64,000 nucleotides of DNA, taken from positions 1,054,001-1,118,000 of the forward strand of contig NZ_FSRM01000002.1 of the NCBI RefSeq assembly GCF_900141745.1, in the 5' to 3' direction. This DNA comes from Paraburkholderia phenazinium. GTDB lineage: Bacteria > Pseudomonadota > Gammaproteobacteria > Burkholderiales > Burkholderiaceae. The notes under the pieces are model-generated. The model was not told the DNA's origin. It did no database searches and saw only the letters and a program-made list of their open reading frames with translations. Of this stretch, positions 9,576-17,417 are shown one piece after another; position 1 is the stretch's first letter, and every line of letters starts with the position of its first letter. A program made the translations under genes and the position numbers.

Positions 9576-10547
9576 TCAGCCCAACACGATAGACGGCAGC
9601 AACCACGGCGCGTTGGCCTCGATGATTGGCAAGAAGCGATCCTTTAGCAACTGCACGCTGTCCTGAGCGAGTTGCTGCGGTAGCAGGCCTAGATCGTCTT
9701 GACGAGCAACCATGGTGAGTTCGCGAAAGAACTCCTCTCCGGGAACTGGCGCCAGGCGAAACGCCTGGGAGAACTGCCTATCTGCGGTCAGCCCCGATTG
9801 CAGCAAACACAGTGGCGTCGTGATGGTCCAGCCGGCATTGGCCATCACGAGAGACATGATCGCGAACGTGTTGTCGAGTTGCAGACGCACGGGTGGCCGA
9901 AATCCCCATTTTTCCAGCTGCGTTTCGATACTTCGGCCTATTACGCTGGTATTGCTGTAGCGAATGAAGTCGTCTCTGACCTGCAGGCTGCGCAAAGAAG
10001 GAACCGCTCCTTTGAAATTGCTGGGCAACACCAGAACAAAGGGCTCACGCAGAATGCGCTGGCGGTACAGCGAAGGGTTTTTCGACACCACGTCATCGGA
10101 GATGATGATGTCGACCTTTCGCGCGAGCAACGCTTCGGCATGCTGATGCGATAGACCGGTCACCATCGACCAGTTGGCGGTGCGTTGCCGTATTGCGGCC
10201 AGCAACTCGGCGCCGATGCTGGTGGCCATGGAATCGACCAGTGCGATGCGAATGTGTTTGAGCGGTTCGCCGTGGGGCTTGTGGAACTCCTGACTCAAAT
10301 GCCTGGCGTCGTCCAGCAGCGTAAGCGCGCGGTTATAAAACTGACGACCCACGGGTGTGAGCATCGGGGGACGCTGCGAGCGATCCAGCAATTGCAGATT
10401 GAGCGCCTGCTCCAGGTTCGATAACGTTTGAGAGACGGAGGACTGTGTGATTTTGAGCCGCTGACCGGCAGCCGTCATGCCGCCGGATTCGACGATAAGC
10501 ACGAAGACCTCGAGCGCCTTCAGATCGAAATTGATTCCATTTTGCAT
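9576..10547 (-). CDS. LysR-family regulator convergent with the catabolic cassette
   Basis: A 323-residue LysR-type regulator with winged helix in residues 8-68 (GGMTAAGQRLKITQSSVSQT) and an effector domain after it. It ends two bases from the M81 gene and points towards it, so it may control the cassette although it does not share the usual divergent promoter. The effector is unknown. The start ATG gives a few extra residues before the first helix (MQNGINFDLK), which is common in the family. Its own promoter lies in the roughly 200-bp spacer shared with the end of the ABC transporter operon. Confidence 0.85.
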   Translation of the reverse strand: MQNGINFDLKALEVFVLIVESGGMTAAGQRLKITQSSVSQTLSNLEQALNLQLLDRSQRPPMLTPVGRQFYNRALTLLDDARHLSQEFHKPHGEPLKHIRIALVDSMATSIGAELLAAIRQRTANWSMVTGLSHQHAEALLARKVDIIISDDVVSKNPSLYRQRILREPFVLVLPSNFKGAVPSLRSLQVRDDFIRYSNTSVIGRSIETQLEKWGFRPPVRLQLDNTFAIMSLVMANAGWTITTPLCLLQSGLTADRQFSQAFRLAPVPGEEFFRELTMVARQDDLGLLPQQLAQDSVQLLKDRFLPIIEANAPWLLPSIVLG

Positions 10548-10678
10548 AAGACCGGCTGAATCGCCACGGGGAGTGGTCAGGAGCGGGTGAGGGGCGTGAC
10601 GCTTCCAGGTAGTGTACCCGCCGTTAGCGATGGTAGAGAAATGTGGAACCTAAAGCGTGAAAAAAATGGATGTCCTTT

Positions 10679-10709
10679 GATCGCCTTGCCGTGCTGCAAC
10701 AAGGCGATC
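10679..10709 (-). terminator. Stem-loop after the sugar ABC operon
   Basis: Perfect 10-bp arms GATCGCCTTG / CAAGGCGATC flank an 11-base loop, 36 bases after the stop of the substrate-binding gene. On the minus strand a run of seven T begins about 13 bases beyond the stem, further than in a textbook terminator, so intrinsic termination is plausible but not certain. Confidence 0.45.
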
Positions 10710-10744
10710 GATCTCGGAGTGCATCATTCAGACTAAAGCCGGAA

Positions 10745-11719
10745 CTAAAACTGCTCCTTGCCGAAAAGCGACTTCGCATTGTTCTGGTCGATACGCTGGG
10801 TCGGCACCGTGACATTGCGTGGCACCTCGGTCGCGCAGTCGATCAGGATCTTCTTGGCAAGTTCGAGCGCCTGCGCGGCTCCCGTGGGATAGGTGTAAGT
10901 CGCAGCCCATTGACCGTCCGCGACCGCGCGGATGCCGCCTGACGGCCCCGGCAAACCATCCGTGCCGATGATCTTCACCTGATCGGTCTTGCCAGCTTGC
11001 TTCGCTGCGATATATGCCCCCGCTGCCGCGAGATCGTTGCTGGTGTACACCAGCTTGATGTCCGGATGCGATTGCAGCATGGCGGAGAAGACGGTCACAG
11101 CCTGGTCTTCCATCCAGTCTACGGGCTGCACCGCGACGAGCTTGATCTTGGGATTCGCGGCAATGCCAGCCTTGAATCCTTCGAGTCGCTCAATGGCGGG
11201 CGACGAACTCGGCAGACCTTCGAGAATCGCCGCTTCGCCACCATCGGGCAGTAACGTCTTCGCTGCCCACTCGCCCGCTTCTTTCGCGATCTGACGGTTG
11301 TCCCCGCCCACGAAAGCTGTGTAGTTGTCGCCCGTGGTCTTGCGGTCGAGTTCGATCACGGGCACGCCGGACTTGTAGACGGCTGTTACGGCAGGCGTGA
11401 GCGGCGCGGCCTCGAACGGCGAAATCATCAGCAGATCGACGTGCTGGGTCTGGAAGTTCTCGACCTGCGACACCTGCGTGTTCACGCTGGCCTGTCCGTC
11501 CGCGATCACGAGCTTGAACTTCGGGTAGTTCTTCACGAGGCGCTCGAGCTCGTGATTGACGTGCTCGCGATACGGCTCCTTGAAGTTGGCCTGGCTAAAG
11601 CCGATCACGTAATCGTTATTCGGCCCGCACTCTTTCGCGAGCGGCGTACCCGCAGCCCACGCGCCGGAGGCGACAGCCGCGCCGGCAACAAGCAAAGTCG
11701 TCTGCAGAAGTGTTTTCAT
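10745..11719 (-). CDS. Sugar ABC transporter periplasmic binding protein (RbsB type)
   Basis: A 324-residue secreted binding protein: the first 22 residues form a signal peptide ending AWA, followed by the Peripla_BP_4 fold with IGFSQANFKEPYREHV near 38 and a ligand-binding EFDRK-like segment (VIELDRKTTGD) in the middle. It would deliver a sugar or sugar-like compound to the permease encoded upstream. GGAGA precedes the ATG with proper spacing. The gene is third in an ATPase-permease-binding protein operon. No sugar kinase or dehydrogenase is adjacent, so the substrate is open; ribose, galactofuranose and polyols are all possible. Confidence 0.88.
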   Translation of the reverse strand: MKTLLQTTLLVAGAAVASGAWAAGTPLAKECGPNNDYVIGFSQANFKEPYREHVNHELERLVKNYPKFKLVIADGQASVNTQVSQVENFQTQHVDLLMISPFEAAPLTPAVTAVYKSGVPVIELDRKTTGDNYTAFVGGDNRQIAKEAGEWAAKTLLPDGGEAAILEGLPSSSPAIERLEGFKAGIAANPKIKLVAVQPVDWMEDQAVTVFSAMLQSHPDIKLVYTSNDLAAAGAYIAAKQAGKTDQVKIIGTDGLPGPSGGIRAVADGQWAATYTYPTGAAQALELAKKILIDCATEVPRNVTVPTQRIDQNNAKSLFGKEQF

Positions 11720-11793
11720 GTGTCCGTCTCCAAATCGTTTTGAAAGATGCCGGACGCAACCCCGATCTTCGCCGCCGGGAGCCGCGCGAGAGA

Positions 11794-12825
11794 CTACCTC
11801 TTCGAACCTCCGCGGCCGACGACGTAGGTTTGCAGTGCTGCGGCGATCACGATGATTGCGCCCGTCGCGAGAAGCTGCATGGCGGCACTGACGTCATTGA
11901 GCTGCAGGATATTGGCTAGCGCCCCCAGCATGATGGCGCCTGCAATCGTGCCGATCATCGAACCGGCACCGCCGAACAGGTCGGTGCCGCCGATCACGAC
12001 GGCGGCGATCGCGTTGAGCTCATAGCCCAAGCCGTCGTTAGGGCTACCGAATGAAAACTGTCCCGCGTGAACGATGCCGGCAATCGCGGAGGCGAAACCG
12101 GTCAGTGCGTAGACCGAGATCTTGATCGCACTGACCGGAATGCCGGACAGACGCGCCGCCTTCTCATTGCCGCCGACAGCGACGACATAGCGCCCATAAC
12201 GCGTGTTGTTAAGCAGGAACGCAGCGATGACCGCGAGCACCACGAACACCAGCGTAGCAACAGGGAAAACACCGCCGATTCTCTCGCCGAGCACCCCGAA
12301 GGCCGGTGGCGCGTTGCCAGGGCCCACGCCATATTGGATGTTGATGAAAGCGTTATTGGAGGCGATCAAAGCGAAACCGCGCGCTGCCTGCAGACCGGCG
12401 AGCGTGACGATAAACGCCTGAATGCGAAACGCGGTAGAGATGGCTCCCTGAATGGCGCCGAATATCACCCCCGTCACGACGACCAGTGACAGCGTGCTCC
12501 AGAGCCCCCAGCCCTGGTTGATAAACAAGGTCGCGGTCAATACAGAGCAGAGTCCGAGCACCGCGCCAACGGAGAGATCGATGCCGGCCGCGATAATCAC
12601 GAACGTCATGCCGAGCGCAAGAATGCCGGTTTCGGAGATCGACCGGATGATATTGGCGATGTTGTCGGGCGCAAGAAACAGGATGTGGCCGTGCCTGCGC
12701 GGCGAACAGATAATGCCGGCGGCCATCACGAGTATGAGTCCCAGCAGGCTCTGAAACCGGACTAGATAAGTGAGCAGGCCACGCGGACGGTCTCCGGCCG
12801 TGGTGGATGTCGGTGTCGTGCTCAT
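11794..12825 (-). CDS. Sugar ABC transporter permease (RbsC type)
   Basis: A 343-residue inner-membrane permease of the carbohydrate uptake transporter-2 (CUT2) family with about eight to ten hydrophobic segments. Family features include GMTFVIIAAGIDLSVGAV in the first third and GTDLFGGAGS near the C-terminus, part of the loop that contacts the ATPase. Its start codon overlaps the stop of the ATPase gene by four bases, so translation is coupled. Seventy-four bases separate it from the binding-protein gene. Confidence 0.9.
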   Translation of the reverse strand: MSTTPTSTTAGDRPRGLLTYLVRFQSLLGLILVMAAGIICSPRRHGHILFLAPDNIANIIRSISETGILALGMTFVIIAAGIDLSVGAVLGLCSVLTATLFINQGWGLWSTLSLVVVTGVIFGAIQGAISTAFRIQAFIVTLAGLQAARGFALIASNNAFINIQYGVGPGNAPPAFGVLGERIGGVFPVATLVFVVLAVIAAFLLNNTRYGRYVVAVGGNEKAARLSGIPVSAIKISVYALTGFASAIAGIVHAGQFSFGSPNDGLGYELNAIAAVVIGGTDLFGGAGSMIGTIAGAIMLGALANILQLNDVSAAMQLLATGAIIVIAAALQTYVVGRGGSKR

Positions 12826-14342
12826 GCGGCCAGTCCCTCCCCTTCACTGACGCGCCGGATCGCCTCTTCGCTGGGATTCGGGCCGAATTCCTGAATCGTC
12901 TGCCCCGCGTGCATCACAATGATCTTGTCGCACAGGCCGATCAGCTCCGGCAGTTCCGAAGACGCCACCAGCACGCCAAGCCCCTGTTCCGCGAGGCTGC
13001 GCAAGCGCCGGTAGATTTCAGCCTTGGCGCCGACGTCGACGCCGCGAGTCGGTTCGTCGAGCAGCAGCAAGCCCGGATCGCTCATCAGTTCCTTGGCGAA
13101 CACGACCTTCTGCTGGTTGCCGCCCGAGAGGTTGACGACCTTGGCTTCGGGGCGCCGCGGACGTACGTCGTAGTCTTCAAGGGCGCGGATCACCTCGCGC
13201 CGTTCGAGTGCACGTGAGACGAGGCCAAAGGGCGTGACGCGCTTTAGCGTCGACATTACTGTGTTCTGCGCGACGGTGTGATTGAGGATCAGTCCGGTGC
13301 CGCGCCGGTCGTCAGTGACATAAGCAATTCCCGCCTGACGGGCGGCCTTGATATGGCCGAGTGCAGTTGGCCGGCCACGCACTTCGACGAGTCCACGCCA
13401 ATGTCCGCTTGTGCCGAAGCCGTACAGGGTCGACAGGAGTTCCGTACGTCCCGCTCCCATGATGCCCGCGAGACCGACAATCTCGCCTTCGTGGACGGTC
13501 AGCGAAACATCGCGCGGCACCTGCCAGCCGACACGCGGGATGTTGGACTCGAAGGCAGCGTGTTCGAGTCGCAGGATCGGTGCCCCTATCTTTTCTGAGC
13601 GCGGTGGGAACAGATCTGAGAACGGGCGCCCGACGAGAAGCTGGACAAGCGTAGCTTGCGGCGCGTCCGGGGCAGTCGTGCCGACCACGGCGCCGTCGCG
13701 CATCACCGTCACGCGGTGCGCGATGCGCGTCACCTCCTCAAGCCGGTGAGAGATATAAACGATCCCGACGCCGCGTTCGGATAGCTCTTTCACGACGGAG
13801 AAGAGATGGTCCGCTTCGACGGCCGACAAAGCGGCGGTGGGTTCATCCATGATGAGGATGCGTGCATTGGCCGACAAGGCTTTGGCGATCGCGACAAGCT
13901 GGCGCTCGCCCATCCGCAGGCTCGAAACCGGCAGACTGGCATCCAGCGACACGCCTGCATGAGCCAGCAGATCCTGCGCTTTGCGCCGCATGGCGGCGCC
14001 GGCCAGCACGCCCCAACGGGTCATCTCGTTGCCGAGGAACAGATTGCCCGCGATGTCGAGGCCCGGAACCAGATCGAGTTCCTGCGGGATCATGGCGATT
14101 CCCGCAGCATGGGCGTCGCGAGGGCTCGCGAAGTTCAGCGGATTTCCGTCGAGTTTGATGACACCTGCATCGGGCCGAACTGCGCCCGACAATACCCCCA
14201 TCAACGTGGATTTGCCCGCGCCGTTTTCGCCGAGCAGAACGTGCACCTCGCCGGCCGCGACGTCGAAATCGACCCCCTTCAGCGCATGAACACCGCCGAA
14301 GCGTTTGCGGATTCCCAGTAATTCCAGGTGGCAAGCCGTCAT
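12822..14342 (-). CDS. Sugar ABC transporter double ATPase (RbsA type)
   Basis: A fused two-domain ATPase of 506 residues that powers the CUT2 importer. Domain 1 has Walker A GENGAGKST and Walker B LIMDEPTAALS with a weak signature (LRMGERQ); domain 2 has a degenerate Walker A (GIMGAGRTE), the signature LSGGNQQK and Walker B LLLDEPTRGVD, as is usual for RbsA/XylG proteins. An in-frame TTG at 14411 would add 23 residues, but the ATG at 14342 (MTACHLELLG) matches the family start better. First gene of the operon; its promoter lies in 14343-14559. Confidence 0.9.
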   Translation of the reverse strand: MTACHLELLGIRKRFGGVHALKGVDFDVAAGEVHVLLGENGAGKSTLMGVLSGAVRPDAGVIKLDGNPLNFASPRDAHAAGIAMIPQELDLVPGLDIAGNLFLGNEMTRWGVLAGAAMRRKAQDLLAHAGVSLDASLPVSSLRMGERQLVAIAKALSANARILIMDEPTAALSAVEADHLFSVVKELSERGVGIVYISHRLEEVTRIAHRVTVMRDGAVVGTTAPDAPQATLVQLLVGRPFSDLFPPRSEKIGAPILRLEHAAFESNIPRVGWQVPRDVSLTVHEGEIVGLAGIMGAGRTELLSTLYGFGTSGHWRGLVEVRGRPTALGHIKAARQAGIAYVTDDRRGTGLILNHTVAQNTVMSTLKRVTPFGLVSRALERREVIRALEDYDVRPRRPEAKVVNLSGGNQQKVVFAKELMSDPGLLLLDEPTRGVDVGAKAEIYRRLRSLAEQGLGVLVASSELPELIGLCDKIIVMHAGQTIQEFGPNPSEEAIRRVSEGEGLAA

Positions 14343-14460
14343 GGCATGCCGGCGCGAGCTTGACGTACGGGCATACGCAGGTTCTTTTCCGGTGTAGGCG
14401 GGCGTCCCCAACGCAGGGGTTCGTTAATTCCTTACTTCCCCAACAAGCCTACGAAAAGCT

Positions 14461-14480
14461 AAGCGCTCCTACAAGCGCTT
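14461..14480. promoter_or_regulatory. Candidate operator upstream of the sugar ABC operon
   Basis: Inverted repeat AAGCGCT-N6-AGCGCTT, 119 bases upstream of the ATPase start. The AAGCGCTT half-sites recall LacI-family operators, which often control CUT2 importers, but no LacI-family gene is in the window. The assignment rests on symmetry and position only. Confidence 0.4.
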
Positions 14481-14559
14481 GCTTCTCGATACTTACCCTG
14501 ATATTTGGCAAATGCCCCGGTTGTCCGAGGCATTGCGTTCAGTTCATTAAACCCTGCGC

Positions 14560-15441
14560 TTAATGCGCCCCGCTTACCTGACGGATCGTGTCCAGTTCAG
14601 CGAGCACCGTTTCGGACAGCTTCAACTGCCCCGCCTGCAGGTTTTCTCGCAGATGCCCGACCGACGAAGTACCCGGAATCAGCAGAATGTTAGGCGAACG
14701 ATGCAAGAGCCACGCGAGCGCGACCTGCATTGGCGTTGCACCAATCGATTCCGCGACCTTGGACAACCCCGACGACTGAATCGGCGTGAATCCGCCAAGC
14801 GGGAAGAACGGCACGTACGCGATGCCCTTGGCGGCGAGTTCGTCGACCAGCGCGTCGTCTTCGCGCTGCACGAGGTTGTAATGGTTCTGCACGCAGACAA
14901 TCTCCGCGATGCCCTGCGCCTCGGCAACCTGCGTCGAGGTCACGTTGCTCAGCCCGATGTGGCGAACCAGGCCTTGACGCTGAAGTCCGGCCAATGCTTC
15001 GACCTCCCTGGCAATCGAACCTTCCGCAGGACCGTGGATCTTGCCCATGATCCGCATATTGACGACCTCGAGCGTGTCGAGACCCAGATTGCGAAGGTTA
15101 TCGTGGACGCCGCGTTCGATATCTTTCGGGTCGGTTGCTGCTAGCCAGGCACCGTCGTCGCCACGAACCGCGCCCACCTTGGTGACGATGACGAGATCGT
15201 CGGGATAAGGGTGAAGCGCTTCGCGAATGATCTGGTTGGTGACATGCGGCCCGTAGAAATCGCTCGTATCGATGTGGTCGACGCCCGACGCAATGGCTTC
15301 GCGAAGCACCGCGATGGCCGCGTCACGATCCTTCGGGGGACCAAATACGTTGGGGCCCGCAAGCTGCATGGCGCCGTAGCCCATCCGTTTTACGGTGCGG
15401 CCGGCAAGCTTAAAAGTGTCTACAAGGGTAGGTGTAGTCAT
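14560..15441 (-). CDS. Aldo/keto reductase
   Basis: A 293-residue NADPH-dependent aldo/keto reductase that reduces aldehydes or ketones in the cytosol. The catalytic Asp-Tyr region is seen as HIDTSDFYGPH near residue 50 and the Lys region as VTKVGA near 80; the C-terminal IPGTSSVGHLREN block binds the cofactor phosphate. The start is set by a very strong AAAGGAGG site just upstream of the ATG at 15441, although the frame is open further upstream. It is divergent from a LysR gene 104 bases away, which probably regulates it. The natural substrate is unknown. Confidence 0.9.
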   Translation of the reverse strand: MTTPTLVDTFKLAGRTVKRMGYGAMQLAGPNVFGPPKDRDAAIAVLREAIASGVDHIDTSDFYGPHVTNQIIREALHPYPDDLVIVTKVGAVRGDDGAWLAATDPKDIERGVHDNLRNLGLDTLEVVNMRIMGKIHGPAEGSIAREVEALAGLQRQGLVRHIGLSNVTSTQVAEAQGIAEIVCVQNHYNLVQREDDALVDELAAKGIAYVPFFPLGGFTPIQSSGLSKVAESIGATPMQVALAWLLHRSPNILLIPGTSSVGHLRENLQAGQLKLSETVLAELDTIRQVSGAH

Positions 15442-15511
15442 AACGCCCTCCTTTGGCGAGTGATGGGACGCAGTATGGTCGTGATTGCGTTGTTTGAAAA
15501 TCCGATCTAAA

Positions 15512-15538
15512 TTGCACGGGTTGTTAAAAATTTTGCAC
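15512..15538. promoter_or_regulatory. Direct repeat in the reductase/LysR divergent promoter
   Basis: The hexamer TTGCAC occurs at 15512-15517 and again at 15533-15538, 21 bases apart, that is two helical turns, on an AT-rich background. This spacing suits a LysR tetramer contacting one face of the DNA, but the motif is short and could be chance. Confidence 0.3.
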
Positions 15539-15545
15539 AATCGCC

Positions 15546-16448
15546 ATGGAATTGAATGATCTCGCCGCTTTCGTCTCTGTGGCGCATGCCGGAGGTTTTC
15601 GCGACGCTGCTCGCATCAGCGGCGTGTCGGCGTCGAGCCTGAGCATCGCCGTGCGCCGGCTCGAGACGAAGTTCGGTCTGCGTTTGCTCAACCGGACCAC
15701 ACGCAGTGTGGCGCCGACTGAGGCGGGGCTACGCCTGCTCGAAACGCTGACGCCCCTGTTCAGCGAGATGGAAGCGGCGCTGGATGTCCTGAACGGGTTT
15801 CGGGAGAAGCCGACCGGCACGCTCAAGCTCAACGTGCCGTCGAGCGCGGCGCGGATTGTCTTGCCCAGCGTCATTGCGTCGTTTCTGAAGGCCTATCCCG
15901 ACATCCGCGTGGAGGTTGTGGTGGAGGACGGCTTTGTCGATGTGCTTTCGATCGGCTGCGACGCGGGTATTCGCTACGACGAGCGGCTTGAGCAGGACAT
16001 GATCGCTGTGCCGATCGGACCGCGTGTGCAGCGTTTTGCTACGGCTGCGGCGCCGGGGTATCTCGATGTGCATGGGAGACCCGAACATCCGCGCGAACTG
16101 CTTTCGCATGCTTGCCTGCGTGGGCAGTTTGCTGGAGGGGCGAAACCGACCTGGGATTTTGAACGGGACGGTGAAGTAGTGCGGTTGGATCCTTCGGGGC
16201 CGCTGCTTGTCCGGCCGGGGGCTGCAATGGACCTGGCGATCAGCACTGCGGTGGCCGGGGTAGGGGTGATTCACCTGTTCGAGGATATGCTGCGCCCGCA
16301 TCTCGAGAGCGGAACGCTCGAGCCAATTCTGGAGCCGTGGTGGCAGCGTTTTCCGGGGCCGTTTCTCTACTACCCGGGGCGGCGGCATTTGCCGGCGCCG
16401 TTGCGGGCTTTTGTGGATTTTTTGAAGGCGGGTGAGGGATCGAACTAG
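15546..16448 (+). CDS. LysR-family regulator divergent from aldo/keto reductase
   Basis: A 300-residue LysR-type regulator of the group that typically controls neighbouring reductases: winged helix residues 1-60 (AAFVSVAHAGGFRDAARISG), then NRTTRSVAPTEAG linking to the effector domain. The start ATG at 15546 gives the standard MELNDLAAF beginning. Its divergent position relative to the aldo/keto reductase strongly suggests that gene as target. No downstream partner: the next gene is convergent. Confidence 0.88.
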   Translation: MELNDLAAFVSVAHAGGFRDAARISGVSASSLSIAVRRLETKFGLRLLNRTTRSVAPTEAGLRLLETLTPLFSEMEAALDVLNGFREKPTGTLKLNVPSSAARIVLPSVIASFLKAYPDIRVEVVVEDGFVDVLSIGCDAGIRYDERLEQDMIAVPIGPRVQRFATAAAPGYLDVHGRPEHPRELLSHACLRGQFAGGAKPTWDFERDGEVVRLDPSGPLLVRPGAAMDLAISTAVAGVGVIHLFEDMLRPHLESGTLEPILEPWWQRFPGPFLYYPGRRHLPAPLRAFVDFLKAGEGSN

Positions 16449-16503
16449 CGCTCACCCGAGCTTCATTCCACCCGTCATATCAGCCAATGGCTAAGGAAAG
16501 CGG

Positions 16504-17238
16504 CTACTGCGTGGCGTGCTTGAACGATTCCAGTTCGCTCGTAAACCGTTGAGTCCTGACGCCGTTGCTTCCGTAGTACTCCTCGACGGACTTAACCCAG
16601 CGGCCGGTTTCGGGCACGTACCAGAACGCCTTGTAGAGACGGCCAGTGACGGCCGTCGGCGCGGCCTTGCGGGTCTGCGCTATAACGGTCGTTCCTCCCT
16701 GCGTGGAGAAGGCGCCTCCCGTTGCGGATTGAATCGGCGCAGTTTCCGCGGTCCAGTCTCCTTCGGCTTCGACCTTGATCGCGTCAAACTTTCCCGCGGG
16801 CACTTCTACGGATTCGGGGCCGACCACCTTGAACCGGCTGTCGAACGACTCCGATGCGTGCTGCACATTCGGATGCGCCTCGGTGTATTTCACTTCCCAC
16901 GTCTTGCCGACGGTCAGCGGGAACGACAGAGGCCGATTGACCGTAGTTTCGGAGCCGTTCACGTTACGCGAACGGCTCCAGTCCGAGCCCGCGATCAGTT
17001 CTTTTGCGGCCTGGGTCGTGCCAACCTGCTTCGTTTCGAAGTAGATATGATCGGACGTGGTCCGCAGTACGACGATCTCGTCATGACTCTGGTGCCAGCC
17101 GTTAGGGCCGTTCTCGATCGTATTGACATACGTCCAGGTGTCGCCCTCGCTGAGTTTGGGGGCAGCGACGGACTCTGCGTGCACAAGCGTGGGAGCAACA
17201 AGGGAAATCAGTAGCAGGATGGTTCTTGTCGTTTTCAT
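16504..17238 (-). CDS. Secreted protein of unknown function
   Basis: A 244-residue protein with a clean signal peptide (MKTTRTILLLISLVAPTLVHA) and a soluble, beta-rich looking mature part starting SVAAPKLSEGDTW. I do not recognise a characterised domain; the LSEGDTWTY opening and the VPAGKFDAIKVE segment resemble a loosely defined class of Burkholderia periplasmic proteins. It is transcribed alone, convergent with the LysR gene and divergent from the penicillin-binding protein gene. Confidence 0.75.
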   Translation of the reverse strand: MKTTRTILLLISLVAPTLVHAESVAAPKLSEGDTWTYVNTIENGPNGWHQSHDEIVVLRTTSDHIYFETKQVGTTQAAKELIAGSDWSRSRNVNGSETTVNRPLSFPLTVGKTWEVKYTEAHPNVQHASESFDSRFKVVGPESVEVPAGKFDAIKVEAEGDWTAETAPIQSATGGAFSTQGGTTVIAQTRKAAPTAVTGRLYKAFWYVPETGRWVKSVEEYYGSNGVRTQRFTSELESFKHATQ

Positions 17239-17417
17239 GGTCTTTGGTTTTTCTCAATTGGTCTGCCGGACGATTCTAGTTACCCAATCTTTCGGTTAGC
17301 ATTCAGGCCGGTTTTACCAAAACCGCTGTTCCCGATCTCTTTCCACATCTGCCAGAACCTGGGCCCACATATGCGGTTTGATACCATTCACGCTTTTCAA
17401 GATGGGCCGAAACCAGC

